Below the pieces are notes generated by a model, which searched no databases, had not been told where the DNA came from, and saw nothing but the letters and a program-made list of their open reading frames with translations. Positions 15,432 to 25,075 of a DNA stretch of 64,000 nt are shown here, one piece after another (within the stretch, counting starts at the first letter, position 1; every line of letters begins with the position of its first letter). Origin of the DNA: Larkinella humicola (GTDB taxonomy: Bacteria; Bacteroidota; Bacteroidia; Cytophagales; Spirosomataceae); assembly GCF_008727875.1 (NCBI RefSeq), contig NZ_VTWS01000002.1, forward strand, positions 930,001 to 994,000, written 5' to 3'. A program made the position numbers and the translations under genes.

Positions 15432-16232
15432 CTACTGTTTTTCGGCATACGGGATGACCAATTTCTCACCCCGGGCGGCATAATTTTTGGTCTTTCCGTT
15501 GGCTTTCATCAGTGCATCGACCGTAACCCCGTATTTTTCAGCGACAACGCGCAAAATATCACCCGCACCAACGGTATGATACGCCCGGGCTTTCACCTTC
15601 AGTTTGGTCACGTCGGCCTTCACCGCGTTGTCTTTCAAATCCGGATTCAGCGCTTTTAACGTACTGATACTCAGATTATACTTCGTGGCCACGCTGTAGA
15701 TCGTTTCGCCCGGTTTTACGGTATGCGTAATCGACACCCCACCCGCCGGAATATTAACTTTGGGCGTTTCTTTTTTCTCTTCTTTGGGCTTTTCTTCTTT
15801 CGGCTTTTCCTCAACGGGTTTCTCTTCCCGCACCGGTTTTTCTTCTTTGACTTCCGCTACCGGTTTTTCCGCCGGTTTGCCCACAGCCGGGCGTTCTTCA
15901 GAATCCAAAGCTGGTTTTTTAGGGACCTCCTTTTCCTCATCAAGGGGAGATGGAACCGTTTGCGACAAATCGACGGGGGCATTCCGGCTGGACGTATCAA
16001 TTTCGATGGGCGCCACCAGCTCCGGTTCCAGCGGTAGTTCCACCGGTTTTTGCACCGTCGTATCCAACGCGACGCTGGTCAGTTCTTCCGACCCTTTCGT
16101 GTCATCGGCCACGTACTCGTAGCCCACGTACAACAGGGCCAGAATCGTCAGAATCAGAACGGCCAGCGTAATGGTGGGCAAACTTGAACCCTCCGTCTGC
16201 CGGGGGTTACGCTTCGCATTTTCGGTTTCCAT
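15432..16232 (-). CDS. Membrane-anchored protein with two LysM domains
   Basis: 266 residues. A single transmembrane helix at about residues 20-43 (ITLAVLILTILALLYVGYEY) follows a short cytoplasmic N-terminus. Next is a long linker rich in Pro, Glu and Lys (about residues 60-165, with EEKPVEEKPKEEKPKEE-like repeats), then two LysM domains. The first starts ITHTVKPGETIYSVATKYN (about 169), the second YHTVGAGDILRVVAEKYG (about 217). LysM binds the glycan chain of peptidoglycan, so the linker would let the domains reach the cell wall from the inner membrane. The gene follows purE on the same strand, separated by a perfect hairpin, so it may share the purK-purE message or be insulated by that hairpin. 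Confidence 0.88.
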   Translation of the reverse strand: METENAKRNPRQTEGSSLPTITLAVLILTILALLYVGYEYVADDTKGSEELTSVALDTTVQKPVELPLEPELVAPIEIDTSSRNAPVDLSQTVPSPLDEEKEVPKKPALDSEERPAVGKPAEKPVAEVKEEKPVREEKPVEEKPKEEKPKEEKKETPKVNIPAGGVSITHTVKPGETIYSVATKYNLSISTLKALNPDLKDNAVKADVTKLKVKARAYHTVGAGDILRVVAEKYGVTVDALMKANGKTKNYAARGEKLVIPYAEKQ

Positions 16233-16246
16233 ATGTAAGGTTTACA

Positions 16247-16324
16247 GTTTACGGTTTACGGTTTATGGGTGGCTGACGCACGAATAAGAATGCGTCAGCC
16301 ACCCATAAACCGTAAACCGTAAAC
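16247..16324. repeat. Perfect 34-bp hairpin with heptamer-phased arms (GTTTACG) and CTGACGCA tip
   Basis: The left arm at 16247-16280 and right arm at 16291-16324 are perfect inverted copies with a 10-nt loop. Outer arms are 7-nt words (GTTTACG, GTTTACG, GTTTATG; a further GTTTACA-like word precedes them). The tip GGCTGACGCA matches tips at 6903-7014 and 16815-16892. It separates purE from the LysM gene. Confidence 0.9.
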
Positions 16325-16327
16325 CCG

Positions 16328-16810
16328 TTAACTGTTCTTTACCTCCTGACTCATTTTTTCTACTTTCGCTTTCATGTCTTCCTTGTAGTCGTGCAACCGT
16401 TGGGCGACGGTTTCGTCGAACGTTCCCACAATCTGAGCCGCCAGAATCCCGGCATTGCGGGCGCCGTTGAGGGCGACGGTTGCCACCGGCACGCCCGAAG
16501 GCATTTGCAGGATCGACAAAACCGAATCCCAGCCATCGATCGAATTGCTGGATTTCACCGGCACCCCAATCACCGGCAAGGTCGTCAGCGAAGCGACCAT
16601 CCCCGGCAAGTGGGCGGCACCACCCGCGCCGGCAATCACCACTTTCAGACCGCGCTGGCGGGCGGTTTTGCCGTATTCCACCATTTTCTCCGGCGTCCGG
16701 TGAGCCGATACGACGTCAATTTCGTAGGAAACTCCCAACTCAGTCAATATATCGGCCGCTTCCTGCATGACCTTCAGGTCCGAGCTGCTGCCCATGATGA
16801 TTCCAACCAT
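16328..16810 (-). CDS. purE: N5-carboxyaminoimidazole ribonucleotide mutase
   Basis: 160 residues, class I PurE. It moves the carboxyl group from N5-CAIR (the PurK product) to carbon 4 to give CAIR in purine synthesis. Motifs seen: [12 protein letters not shown] at residues 4-15 for phosphate binding, [11 protein letters not shown] with the catalytic His, [14 protein letters not shown], and [16 protein letters not shown]. The start at 16810 gives the typical [11 protein letters not shown]. It lies 71 nt behind purK on the same strand with a heptamer hairpin in between, so the two enzymes of successive steps are probably co-expressed. Confidence 0.96.
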   Translation of the reverse strand: MVGIIMGSSSDLKVMQEAADILTELGVSYEIDVVSAHRTPEKMVEYGKTARQRGLKVVIAGAGGAAHLPGMVASLTTLPVIGVPVKSSNSIDGWDSVLSILQMPSGVPVATVALNGARNAGILAAQIVGTFDETVAQRLHDYKEDMKAKVEKMSQEVKNS

Positions 16811-16814
16811 ATGT

Positions 16815-18039
<1,225 letters not shown>

Positions 18040-18115
18040 ACTTGTAACAATCCTCCGCAAAAGTAGCCCCAATTCGGACTTTATCGTACTTTTTAAGACA
18101 CTATATTCGATCTAC

Positions 18116-18646
18116 TTAGCGTCCTGTTGACTTCTTTCTTCCTTTAACAGAAGCAGCATCCGGCGGCTGAACCGGTTTACGCAGCCGTTCATCAAACTCA
18201 TGGGGAATCACTTCCAAAATCTTCACCTGACTCATTAACAGATGAAGTGGATTGATCAGCAGGTTGCGGGAGGGCGAGCTTTTGAGAATGACGGAAGGGA
18301 CTGAAAAAGCTAAAATAGGATACGTTGGCCTAAGTTTCGGCAACAAAAAGAAAGGAAGATTCTCAGAAAACTTGATTTGATCCCAGCCGGTAGGCAGCGT
18401 TTCAGGGTCTAATTCTTCGATGGAATCAGGCAGCTCAATCGTTAACCGAACGAACGGAGGAAGATCACGAACCGGCGTACCATCCAAGTGAACCAGGGTT
18501 TCCAGTAAGGCGAGTTCCGGCGTTGTCGACACATAAACCAGCGGAGTGCCCAGGGGATTCCAGCGTCCGCCATTGAGACGAGCACCTTCTCCGGTCAATA
18601 CTGAATCAACAAATTGTCTTTTCTGAATACGGTAGACTAAAGCCAT
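18116..18646 (-). CDS. RES-domain toxin
   Basis: 176 residues with the RES fold of the RES-Xre toxin family. Known members degrade or phosphorylyse NAD+ and stop growth. The conserved Arg, Glu and Ser positions are visible: GEGARLNGGRWNP near residue 20-32, LALLETLVHLD near 46-56 with the Glu, and the later FSVPSVI and INPLH near 115-133. It is encoded 3 nt behind the antitoxin gene on the same strand, the usual order (antitoxin first) for this family. The C-terminus has a basic tail (KGRKKSTGR). Active unless bound by the antitoxin. Confidence 0.88.
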   Translation of the reverse strand: MALVYRIQKRQFVDSVLTGEGARLNGGRWNPLGTPLVYVSTTPELALLETLVHLDGTPVRDLPPFVRLTIELPDSIEELDPETLPTGWDQIKFSENLPFFLLPKLRPTYPILAFSVPSVILKSSPSRNLLINPLHLLMSQVKILEVIPHEFDERLRKPVQPPDAASVKGRKKSTGR

Positions 18647-18649
18647 ACG

Positions 18650-19144
18650 TTAACTATAGACACCATATTCGATACGCCCTAAAACCTGATCCACCACTTG
18701 AAAACCCGTCGCGGTGTCCAGCATTTGCAGGGGCGACTGGTTTTCTAAAATCTCCAGCGGCCGGCGCAACCATCGATTGAACTTTCCCTGGTCTTCAAAA
18801 ACCCGTAAACCATGCGCTGCCAGTGCGCTCAGCAAAAGGAGCCGTTCGGATTCAACTTTATTTAGAGAACCGGCAACCAGCCGTCGGGCCATCGTCCGTT
18901 CGTTCGTTGATAAAAGCGTTGCCAATTCCCGAATGGTTAACTCCAGCAAATCAGCCGCTTTCCGGACTTCGGTATGGATTATACCCGAGCGGGACTGCGC
19001 AATCAGTTCAAAAGGACTGGTCCGCTCCGGCAACACGCGAACGGTTGAGGGAGCGGACAGAACAAGTTTACCCTGAGCCTTTTTTGATTCCTTGTTCCTC
19101 CTATTCCCTCCGGTTTCGACGGTTTTGTTCGCTGCTCCTTTCAT
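18650..19144 (-). CDS. Xre/MbcA/ParS-type antitoxin
   Basis: 164 residues. A basic N-terminal tail is followed by a helical DNA-binding region (about 65-105, with ELTIRELATLLSTNERTMARR) and a C-terminal toxin-binding domain of the DUF2384 type (about 110-160, with LRVFEDQGKFNRWLRRP and LDTATGFQVVDQVLGRIEYG). These antitoxins block the RES active site and repress their own operon. The perfect palindrome 15 nt upstream of the start fits that autoregulation. Toxin gene follows after 3 nt. Confidence 0.9.
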   Translation of the reverse strand: MKGAANKTVETGGNRRNKESKKAQGKLVLSAPSTVRVLPERTSPFELIAQSRSGIIHTEVRKAADLLELTIRELATLLSTNERTMARRLVAGSLNKVESERLLLLSALAAHGLRVFEDQGKFNRWLRRPLEILENQSPLQMLDTATGFQVVDQVLGRIEYGVYS

Positions 19145-19158
19145 GGCTATCTACAATT

Positions 19159-19178
19159 TGTCAGTAATAGTACTGACA
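19159..19178 (-). promoter_or_regulatory. Palindromic operator of the RES-Xre operon
   Basis: TGTCAGTA (19159-19166) and TACTGACA (19171-19178) form a perfect 8-bp inverted repeat around ATAG, just upstream of the antitoxin start codon. Position and symmetry fit a binding site for the antitoxin dimer. Confidence 0.7.
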
Positions 19179-19388
19179 TTTTACGTATTCGTAACGCGGA
19201 GTCCATAAAAAAGGTTTGCCTTGCTGGTAAACCGCTTTGAATAGCCCATTTTCGCGCGTTTTAGCCTTTTTTTGTTCATTAAATAAATAATCCGTTTTCC
19301 CACACCCGCCTGGTTCTCAACAATTCCAACTCTTCCTGTTAATTTGCACGTTCATACCTGAAGCGGGAAGTACCAAAAGTAGCGTACA

Positions 19389-19475
19389 AGACAAGAGATG
19401 AAAGACAAGAGACAAATCAACCCTTTGACTATCAACTACCTGTCTCATTTCTCACGTCTAACCTCTTTCATCTCT
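19389..19475. repeat. Imperfect hairpin with heptamer arms (AGACAAG) upstream of gtrA-like gene
   Basis: The left side reads 7-nt words AGACAAG, AGATGAA, AGACAAG, AGACAAA from 19389. The right side (19441-19475) is a mostly complementary pyrimidine run ending TTTCATCTCT. It ends 10 nt before the next start codon. The remainder of the 19179-19388 gap shows only AT-rich DNA without a gene. Confidence 0.7.
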
Positions 19476-19485
19476 ATCGTAAATC

Positions 19486-19977
19486 ATGAAGGATAAACTA
19501 TTTAATCAAAAAGACTTAATTGCTTATTTTATTGTTGCGGCCATTGGTGCCTCCCTGCAAATTGTTGTGAGTTCGTTGCTTCAGGAATGGTTTAAGGTTT
19601 CCTACGAAAATGGCGTCTTACTGGGCTACATCAGCTCCTTTTTCATTGGTTTTTTTCTCACCAAACTGCTGGCATTCAACGCTAAAAACTCGGCCAAAAC
19701 CCGCCGGGAGATGGTTAAATTTGCGATGGTTTCAGTGATTTCCTGCCTGATTACGGTCTACGGCGCGTCGGCCTTATACAACTTCTCGGTCAGTCAGAAC
19801 GGGATTTACGTGTTTACGCTGCCGGGATCGGTCAAGACCGTGAATGTCAACAAGTTGTTTTCCCACACGTTCGGAATGGGCCTGAGTTTCATCTCCAATT
19901 ACATTCTGCACAAAACCTTTACCTTCAAAAATACCGGTTTCTACGAACGGCTGAAATCGCTGCTGAATCTGAACTGA
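19486..19977 (+). CDS. GtrA-like membrane protein
   Basis: 163 residues with four transmembrane segments: about 12-33 (IAYFIVAAIGASLQIVVSSL), 42-63 (VLLGYISSFFIGFFLTKLL), 75-97 (FAMVSVISCLITVYGASAL) and 128-148 (HTFGMGLSFISNYILHK). The closing FISNYILHKTFTF with an aromatic-basic end is the GtrA signature. GtrA-like proteins flip or present polyprenyl-linked sugars for cell-surface glycan synthesis. No glycosyltransferase gene is nearby, so the partner is elsewhere. It is convergent with the SNF2 helicase gene, separated by 5 nt. Confidence 0.9.
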   Translation: MKDKLFNQKDLIAYFIVAAIGASLQIVVSSLLQEWFKVSYENGVLLGYISSFFIGFFLTKLLAFNAKNSAKTRREMVKFAMVSVISCLITVYGASALYNFSVSQNGIYVFTLPGSVKTVNVNKLFSHTFGMGLSFISNYILHKTFTFKNTGFYERLKSLLNLN

Positions 19978-19982
19978 TCCGG

Positions 19983-22900
19983 TCAATCCAGCAACGCCAG
20001 AATGTCTTCTTTCGTCAGCGATTTCATGAAGTTTTCCTCGGTTGTAATCAGGTCGCTGGCGAGCTTTTGCTTGGAACGTTGCAGGGCCAGAATCTTCTCC
20101 TCCACCGTGTTTCGGGAAATGAATTTGTAGGTAAAAACCGTCCGTTTCTGCCCAATCCGGTGGGCGCGGTCGATGGCCTGAGCCTCGATGGCCGGGTTCC
20201 ACCACGGATCGAGAATGAACACGTAATCGGCCGCCGTCAGGTTGTGACCCAGTCCGCCCGCTTTCAGCGAAATCAGAAACAGCTTGATCGAGTCGTTGTT
20301 CTGAAACAGATCCACCTGCCCCCGGCGGTCCTGCGTCGAACCGTCCAGGTACGCATATTGAATCCCGCGTTCCTGCAAATACTGCTGAACAACGTCCAGG
20401 TGTTTGATGAACTGACTGAATACCAGAATCTTGTGATTATCAGCCATCGCACCTTCCAGCCGCATTACCATGTCGTCCAGTTTGCCGGAATTGCCTTCGT
20501 AGGTTTCGTCGATCATGCGCGGGTGGTTCGCAATCTGGCGGAGTTTGGTCAATCCCTGTAAGACCACCATCTGCGATTTGGCCATGCCGTCTTCTTCAAT
20601 GCGTTCCAGAATCAGGTTCCGGTAATACGACTTGGCTTCTTCGTACTGCTTCTCCTGTTCCGGCGACATGTCGCTGTAGTGAATATTCTCCACTTTTTCG
20701 GGCAGGTCACGCGCCACCTGCGACTTGTGCCGCCGAAGCATAAACGGTTTGATGATACCGTAAAGCCGCTGCGTTTTCTGCTCGTCGTTCTTTTTTTCGA
20801 TCGGAATCTGAAACTCGTTGCGGAAAAACGTCTGGCTTCCCAACAAACCGGGGTTGATAAACGTCATCTGGGTCCACAGATCCATCGTACTGTTTTCCAA
20901 CGGCGTACCGGTCAGAATAAGCCGGTGGGCCGAGTCGAGTTGCATGACTGCCCGCGTGATGTGCGACGACGGATTTTTAATGGCCTGCGATTCGTCCAGA
21001 ATGATGTAATGAAACCGGTACATCTTCAGCAAATCGATGTCGATCCGGACAATGCCGTACGAGGTCAGAATGACGTCATACCCATCGAACTGGGCGGTAT
21101 TTTTGTCGCGGTAGGTGCCGGTATACGCCATGACGCGCAGGCCGGGCGTAAACCGTTTGGCTTCCAGCTCCCAGTTATACAGCAGCGAAGTGGGCATCAC
21201 GAGCAACGTCGGCTCCGTAAAACCGGCTTCCTTCTGCGACTGCAACATCGCCAGCGTCATGACGGTTTTGCCCAACCCCATATCATCAGCCAGGCAACCG
21301 CCAAACCGGTATTGGTTCAGGAATTGCAACCAGTCGTACCCGGCTTTCTGGTAAGGCCGCAGTTCGCCCTTGAACCCGGCGGGCAGCGGGTGCGCATTGA
21401 TTTCTTCAAAACTCCGCAGTTTTTCGAGCTTCCGGCTGATTACCGCCGATGCCAGGCTCTCTTCCTGCAATTCCTGCACCAGCGCAATGTGGTGTTTGTG
21501 CAGCACCAGCCGGTCGCTGTCCACCTCGTGTTCCATGAACGCGAAGAGTTCCGAGTACTTCGTAAACCACGTTTCGGGAATGACAGCAACCTCGCCGTTG
21601 GGCAGCGTAAACTCCCGTTTCTTGTTCAGAATCAGCGAACGCAGCTTGATAAACGGAATCTCGAATTCCCCGAATTGCACCTTGGCATAAATATCGAACC
21701 AGTCGCGGGTTTCGTTGATCGAAACCACGATGGACGAATAGCCTAAAAAGTAGCGTTTCGTGTCATCAGCGTGTTGCGAAATCCGAAAACCGGCTTCCAC
21801 GAGCCGGTTGTGGTTTTGCTGGAGCCACTCGAAAGCGGTCGCTTTTCCGAGTTTGGAATGCCCGTTGTCTTTTAGTTCCAGGCCGTTTTCCTTGAGCCAG
21901 AAAAGCGTCGATTTCTCCTTCCGAACATCCCGCCGAATCTTGTGAAAAACGTAGTCATCACCCTTCTTTTCGATGCTGACGTTAGACGAATCCGTGAAAC
22001 CGTCGTAGCGAAACGTAAACTGACCATACTGAAACAGCAGGTCGAAAACCACCTGCGAGTCGTCGACGGGCGCGGCATGGGCCATTTCCGTCAGCACGTT
22101 GTTCATCCGTTCCGACGCCCCGTTTCCGTTCCGAAGGCCGGTCGAACCCGCCTGATCAAACAGCGCGGGCGTTGTCCGGTGCGCGACGGCATGTTCCGAA
22201 ACCGTCAGCACGGGCGCGGGGGGCAACACTTCGCTCCGGATCTCAAACCCTCTGGCGTATACGTCGTAGGACGCAATCAGGGGGGCCACGAAGCGGTGAT
22301 AGTACTGATCCTCAATATTTTTCGGAATGACGATATTCCTTTTTTGCAGAAATGGCTTCAGTTTTTTGCCATCGACATTTTTGTCGAAATGAAACAACCG
22401 CTTCCCCACCATCATCCAGGCCGGATCGTCGCAAATCAACAGCGCATCCTTAAACTGAAATTCGACCCGTTCTCCGGCGTATTTAATAATGGGAAAGTAT
22501 TCCGTGGCGGTTTCGGTCCGCACAAAATTGAAAAAGACGCGGGCCTTGTCCGGCATCCGCTCAACGGACATCCAGGCCGGGTTGCCGTCGTTGCCCATGA
22601 CATACAACGGTTTTTCGGCCAGCCGCTCCAGAATCAACGCCCGGCGGGTTTCGAGGTATTCGCAAATCCGTTCCCGCAGTTCTTTATCCCCTTTCTGGGG
22701 GTCGTAAATCTTCAGAAAGAAATCGACCGCCGGTAATTTTTTGGGATTAAATTTTTTCAGAATGACGTCCTGCTGGATTTCGTCGATGATGCGAATCAGC
22801 TCAAAATCAGCGTCGTCCAGTTCACTGGCAAACTCCCCGGCATTTTTGGCCGACAGCGTCTGGTTCTGCAACGTCAGCTCACCCCGCGCATTGAGTTGCA

Positions 22901-22988
22901 CGACGAAGGCTTCAAACAGATACCCCAGAAACTCGTGTTCCAGGAGTGAATAGACCAGTTGAAACGGTTCCGCGGGAGAGACTTTCAT
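19983..22988 (-). CDS. SNF2-family helicase-like ATPase
   Basis: 1001 residues from ATG 22988 (MKVSPAEPFQLVYSLLEHE). The frame is open to 23138 but the extra residues look unrelated to the family. The N-terminal half (about 1-520) is a Bacteroidota-type extension without zinc-finger cysteines. The motor follows: Walker A GGCLADDMGLGKTVM near 566, Walker B DESQAIKNP near 664 (DESQ rather than DEAH), LTGTPLENS near 690, and in the second RecA lobe SLKAGGLGHNLTAADYV and DRAHRIGQ near 915-950. Such proteins translocate on double-stranded DNA and remodel bound proteins such as RNA polymerase. No methylase or nuclease lies nearby, so a defence role is not supported. Confidence 0.92.
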   Translation of the reverse strand: MKVSPAEPFQLVYSLLEHEFLGYLFEAFVVQLNARGELTLQNQTLSAKNAGEFASELDDADFELIRIIDEIQQDVILKKFNPKKLPAVDFFLKIYDPQKGDKELRERICEYLETRRALILERLAEKPLYVMGNDGNPAWMSVERMPDKARVFFNFVRTETATEYFPIIKYAGERVEFQFKDALLICDDPAWMMVGKRLFHFDKNVDGKKLKPFLQKRNIVIPKNIEDQYYHRFVAPLIASYDVYARGFEIRSEVLPPAPVLTVSEHAVAHRTTPALFDQAGSTGLRNGNGASERMNNVLTEMAHAAPVDDSQVVFDLLFQYGQFTFRYDGFTDSSNVSIEKKGDDYVFHKIRRDVRKEKSTLFWLKENGLELKDNGHSKLGKATAFEWLQQNHNRLVEAGFRISQHADDTKRYFLGYSSIVVSINETRDWFDIYAKVQFGEFEIPFIKLRSLILNKKREFTLPNGEVAVIPETWFTKYSELFAFMEHEVDSDRLVLHKHHIALVQELQEESLASAVISRKLEKLRSFEEINAHPLPAGFKGELRPYQKAGYDWLQFLNQYRFGGCLADDMGLGKTVMTLAMLQSQKEAGFTEPTLLVMPTSLLYNWELEAKRFTPGLRVMAYTGTYRDKNTAQFDGYDVILTSYGIVRIDIDLLKMYRFHYIILDESQAIKNPSSHITRAVMQLDSAHRLILTGTPLENSTMDLWTQMTFINPGLLGSQTFFRNEFQIPIEKKNDEQKTQRLYGIIKPFMLRRHKSQVARDLPEKVENIHYSDMSPEQEKQYEEAKSYYRNLILERIEEDGMAKSQMVVLQGLTKLRQIANHPRMIDETYEGNSGKLDDMVMRLEGAMADNHKILVFSQFIKHLDVVQQYLQERGIQYAYLDGSTQDRRGQVDLFQNNDSIKLFLISLKAGGLGHNLTAADYVFILDPWWNPAIEAQAIDRAHRIGQKRTVFTYKFISRNTVEEKILALQRSKQKLASDLITTEENFMKSLTKEDILALLD

Positions 22989-23381
22989 AACACCGTAATG
23001 ATTACTGCCTGACTGCACCAGGCCCGGGAATACCGGGTTGGTCGTAAAAAATCGCGCTTCCGGACGGAAAGGATAAGCTTCAAATAAGCAAGCAAAAAGG
23101 CTGATTTGCCGTCCGGTTAGAATACGCAACAAACTCAAATATACGAAGAGCTACAACAAAGGCAAATCGAAAAATACGGAAGCCCGCGCGAACTGATTTT
23201 ACGGCCTGAGAATGGGATCAGCGGCATTTTGACGCGGTAAATTTTAATGGCCGATTCGCCGATAGAATCCCCCTGAACACAAAACCGCTTAGTACCTAAG
23301 TGAGAAAAAATTGCAATTCATTCAGAAACCGAGCGAGGGTTGTGCCAATTTTTCTTGTCTTTGTAGTAGACCCTGAACTGT
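22989..23381. other. Divergent gap between the SNF2 and sigma factor genes
   Basis: About 390 nt. Its first 150 nt could extend the SNF2 reading frame; otherwise I see no gene, repeat or clear palindrome. It should contain the promoters of both genes, but I could not fix a -33/-7 pair with confidence. Confidence 0.5.
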
Positions 23382-24041
23382 ATGAATGAATCGACCCTGC
23401 AACCGGATTTTTCGGACGAACGACGCCCGGACGCACGAATAAGCCTGGTGGTATCGATGGACCCAAACCGCGCTGCTGACCCGGAGTGGATGATCCGGCG
23501 AATGCTGCAATCGGACCCGGTAAAGGGGTTCGAGTTGCTCTACCAGCGGTATTACCGCCCCTTGTGCAGCCACGTTACCCGCCTGGTGTATTCCCGCGAA
23601 ATTGGCGAAGACCTGGTCGGCGATCTGTTTTTCCACCTGTGGCAAACGAATCAGTACACCCAGATCACGGGCTCCTTCCGCGCCTACCTGTTTTCGGCCG
23701 CCCGCAACCGCGCCATCAACTACCTCCGCTGGGAATTTAACCGAACCGAGCCTACCGAAAACAATGAGCGGATCGACCCGGCAGACAGCACCCAATCCGA
23801 CACAGATCTGGCCTTTGAAGAACTCACGACCCGCATCCACCGGGCGCTGGACGCCCTGCCGCCCCAGTGCCGCAACGTGTTTGTGCTGAGCCGGTTTGAA
23901 GGCCGGAAAAACAGCGAAATCGGGGCTGATCTGCACATTTCGGTCAAAACCGTAGAAGGTCACCTCACCAAAGCCCTGAGCCGGTTACGACAGGCCCTCC
24001 ACGACTATTGGCTGGTGTTACTCCTGCTGCTGACCTGGTAA
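23382..24041 (+). CDS. ECF-type RNA polymerase sigma factor with hydrophobic tail
   Basis: 219 residues. Region 2 (about residues 45-110) contains FELLYQRYYRPLCSHVTRLV and DLFFHLWQ. Region 4 (about 145-205) contains LDALPPQCRNVFVLSRFEG and the helix-turn-helix NSEIGADLHISVKTVEGHLT. It would direct transcription of the downstream SusC/SusD genes after release from the FecR-type anti-sigma factor encoded 27 nt later. The last residues, YWLVLLLLLTW, are strongly hydrophobic, which may tether the protein to the inner membrane or fold against FecR. The N-terminus before MDPNRAADPEW is variable, so the start could be the internal ATG at 23457. First gene of a five-gene unit running to 31316. Confidence 0.92.
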   Translation: MNESTLQPDFSDERRPDARISLVVSMDPNRAADPEWMIRRMLQSDPVKGFELLYQRYYRPLCSHVTRLVYSREIGEDLVGDLFFHLWQTNQYTQITGSFRAYLFSAARNRAINYLRWEFNRTEPTENNERIDPADSTQSDTDLAFEELTTRIHRALDALPPQCRNVFVLSRFEGRKNSEIGADLHISVKTVEGHLTKALSRLRQALHDYWLVLLLLLTW

Positions 24042-24068
24042 GTATCTCTCCTCCTTTTCGACGACAAC

Positions 24069-25070
24069 ATGCAATCGGAACTATCCAAGGCACTGCTCTT
24101 TGCCTATTTTGAAGGGACTACCACGCCGATCCAGACCCAGCGGATTCAGCGATGGCGACAGAAACCCGAAAACCGGGAGCGGTTTTTCGCCTGTCTGGAA
24201 GAATGGGAAAATCAGCGGCTGCAATACGAAGCCGACCCAGAAACCGCCTTCCACCAGTTCCGGGAACGGATTCAGCAACTCGAATCAACCCCCGAAACAC
24301 CGGTTTTGCCGCTGCCGACGCCTTCCGTCCGCCGGGCGTGGCTCGTTGCCGCTTCACTGGCGTTGCTCACCCTGCTGGCCGTCTGGCAGCGCGACCGCTG
24401 GCTCTACCGCACCTATTCAACGCAGTACGGCGAACTGAAAACCGTTGGGTTGCCCGACGGCAGCCGGGTGACGCTGAATGCCCATTCCAGCCTGCGGTTG
24501 TCGCGCTGGACGTTTGGCCAAACCAGCCGGGAAGTTTGGCTCACCGGCGAAGCCGAGTTTTCGGTCCGGCATTTGCCCACCCACCAGCGGTTTATCGTCC
24601 GGACGCCCGATGAGCTGGAAGTGGTTGTATTGGGTACGGAATTCGTCGTTTCGAGCCGCCGACAAGGTTCGCGCATTGTGCTGAACAGCGGGAAAGTGGC
24701 TTTCCGGTCGTTGCAAGGCTCGTCGCCCGCGCCGGTGGTGATGAAACCGGGTGACGTGGCCACCGTTAAGCCGGGCGGTCAGGTTCAGATGCAATCCCAC
24801 CAGTCGGTCGAACGCTACCGGGTCTGGAAAGAACACCGGTTTCTGTTTGACCGGACGCCCTTATCGCAGGTGCTGGCGACGCTGGAAGAACATTTTGGCG
24901 AAACTGTACAACTGGCTGACTCTGAATTGGTTCACCGGCAGATTACCGGCACGTTTCGCGCCGAAACCGCCCCGGTTCTGCTCGATTTGCTGACCACCCT
25001 GACCCGCACGCAGGTTGTCGAAACCGATTCTGGCAACGTGATGATTCCTCTTTCCCCCCTAAACCCTTAA
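24069..25070 (+). CDS. FecR-type anti-sigma factor
   Basis: 333 residues. The cytoplasmic N-terminal part (1-88) binds the sigma factor. One transmembrane helix lies at about 90-108 (AWLVAASLALLTLLAVW). The periplasmic FecR domain follows (about 120-215, with LPDGSRVTLNAHSSL, REVWLTGEAEF and VVVLGTEFVVSS) and a C-terminal DUF4974 domain (about 255-325, with FDRTPLSQVLATLEEHFG). FecR relays the signal from the TonB-dependent transporter STN domain to the sigma factor. It is 27 nt behind the sigma gene and 5 nt ahead of susC, with the same strand and base use, so this is one regulatory cassette. Confidence 0.95.
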   Translation: MQSELSKALLFAYFEGTTTPIQTQRIQRWRQKPENRERFFACLEEWENQRLQYEADPETAFHQFRERIQQLESTPETPVLPLPTPSVRRAWLVAASLALLTLLAVWQRDRWLYRTYSTQYGELKTVGLPDGSRVTLNAHSSLRLSRWTFGQTSREVWLTGEAEFSVRHLPTHQRFIVRTPDELEVVVLGTEFVVSSRRQGSRIVLNSGKVAFRSLQGSSPAPVVMKPGDVATVKPGGQVQMQSHQSVERYRVWKEHRFLFDRTPLSQVLATLEEHFGETVQLADSELVHRQITGTFRAETAPVLLDLLTTLTRTQVVETDSGNVMIPLSPLNP

Positions 25071-25075
25071 AACGT

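Noticed and set aside
20679-21746. 355-codon plus-strand frame
   Set aside because: Antisense to the motor domains of the SNF2 gene.
18116-22988. RES-Xre plus SNF2 helicase as a defence island
   Set aside because: No methylase, nuclease or phospholipase partner lies with the helicase. GtrA separates it from the toxin pair, and this helicase type is widespread as a housekeeping gene in the phylum.
22989-23138. 50-residue N-terminal extension of the SNF2 protein
   Set aside because: Its Phe- and Pro-rich residues are unlike the family start MKVSPAEPFQLVYSL, so I moved the start to 22988.
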